Below are positions 21,066 to 21,427 of a DNA stretch of 21,427 nucleotides, one piece after another. This DNA comes from Scatosoma sp045660265. GTDB taxonomy: Bacteria; Bacillota; Clostridia; Christensenellales; Borkfalkiaceae. The translations under genes were made by a program, and so were the position numbers. The stretch covers positions 1 to 21,427 of the forward strand of contig JAZRDM010000065.1 in assembly GCA_045660265.1 (NCBI GenBank), in the 5' to 3' direction. Every line of letters starts with the position of its first letter. Positions within the stretch are counted from its first letter, which is position 1. The notes below the pieces were generated by a model. That model worked only from the letters and a program-made list of their open reading frames with translations, searched no databases and was not told the DNA's origin.

Positions 21066-21427
21066 ATGCCTAGAAGAGGTAATGTCCCTAAGAGAGACGT
21101 TCTGCCCGATCCTATGTATAACAGCAAAGTCGTAACCAAGCTTATCAATCAGATTATGCTTGACGGCAAAAAAGGCACGGCGCAGACTATCGTTTACGAT
21201 GCATTTAAAATTATGGGTGAAAAGCTCAATATGGATCCCATGGAAGTATTCAATCAGGCTATGCAAAACGTAATGCCCGTTGTTGAAGTAAAAGCTCGCC
21301 GTGTAGGTGGTGCTAACTATCAAGTTCCTATTGAAATCAGACCCGAAAGACGCCAAACTCTTGCTATCCGTTGGATTGTTATCAACACCAGAAAGAGAAG
21401 CGAAAGAGAAATGGCAAAGAGACTTGC
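21066..21427 (+). CDS. rpsG: 30S ribosomal protein S7 (3' end outside the window)
   Basis: S7 starts assembly of the head of the small subunit by binding the 3' major domain of 16S rRNA. About 120 of the usual ~156 residues are present: MPRRGNVPKRDVLPDPMYN, VTKLINQIMLDGKKGTAQ, FNQAMQNVMPVVEVKARRVG, GANYQVPIEIRPERRQTLA, RWIVINTRKRSE. The frame is open to the edge. AAAGGAGG (21049-21056) is the ribosome site, 9 nt before the ATG. Confidence 0.97.
   Translation, partial: MPRRGNVPKRDVLPDPMYNSKVVTKLINQIMLDGKKGTAQTIVYDAFKIMGEKLNMDPMEVFNQAMQNVMPVVEVKARRVGGANYQVPIEIRPERRQTLAIRWIVINTRKRSEREMAKRL

Overview
The window looks like a stretch of chromosome from an endospore-forming Clostridia-type Firmicute, probably uncultured. 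The support is AT-leaning DNA, classical AAGGAGG ribosome sites, TTGACA/TATAAT promoters, a bacterial RNase P RNA, and the sporulation pair yabP-yabQ next to a DivIC-like gene. No phage, IS element or CRISPR array was seen. Nearly all coding sequences belong to known families. The more unusual content lies in non-coding DNA, in one small cysteine-rich gene and in promoter architecture.

Layout. 1-310: two copies of a structured ~110-bp repeat spaced 182 bp apart, then a hairpin abutting tRNA-Ser(CGA) on the minus strand. 536-1942 (-): pyruvate kinase. 2102-2495 (+): RNase P RNA with promoter and terminator. 2668-2997: a monocistronic 109-aa protein with 14 cysteines. 3081-4335: a YihY/BrkB-type membrane protein and a small exported protein. 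4412-5665: a RecD/Dda-like superfamily 1 helicase behind a LexA-type operator. 5729-6571: a TtcA-like tRNA thiolation enzyme. 6606-8357: yabP, yabQ, a DivIC/FtsB-like gene and a Ppx/GppA phosphatase, closely packed. yabP has a sigma-E-like promoter, and a separate vegetative promoter inside yabQ probably supplies divIC. 8372-9439: an M50-type membrane metalloprotease.

9486-14713 is a maltodextrin-use block: 4-alpha-glucanotransferase (malQ), a terminator, then a binding lipoprotein and two permeases (malE-malF-malG type). No ATPase is encoded with them, so they probably use a shared MsmX/MalK-type subunit encoded elsewhere. 14752-17338 (-) is a complete second ABC importer of the SsuA/TauA/NMT1 type (permease, ATPase, lipoprotein) with unknown substrate. 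It is divergent from valS (17520-20141), and the two promoters share their -35 bases. The window ends in the str operon: rpsL and the start of rpsG, separated by an unusually long 273-nt structured intercistronic region.

The observations most worth a second look are the folded rpsL-rpsG intercistronic RNA, which carries short 16S rRNA-like words and may be an S7 autoregulatory site; the cysteine-rich gene; the SOS box on the helicase, whose transcript looks leaderless; the inverted repeats over the rpsL promoter; and the 182-bp repeats. Coordinates and motifs were read by eye, and no search or folding program was run.
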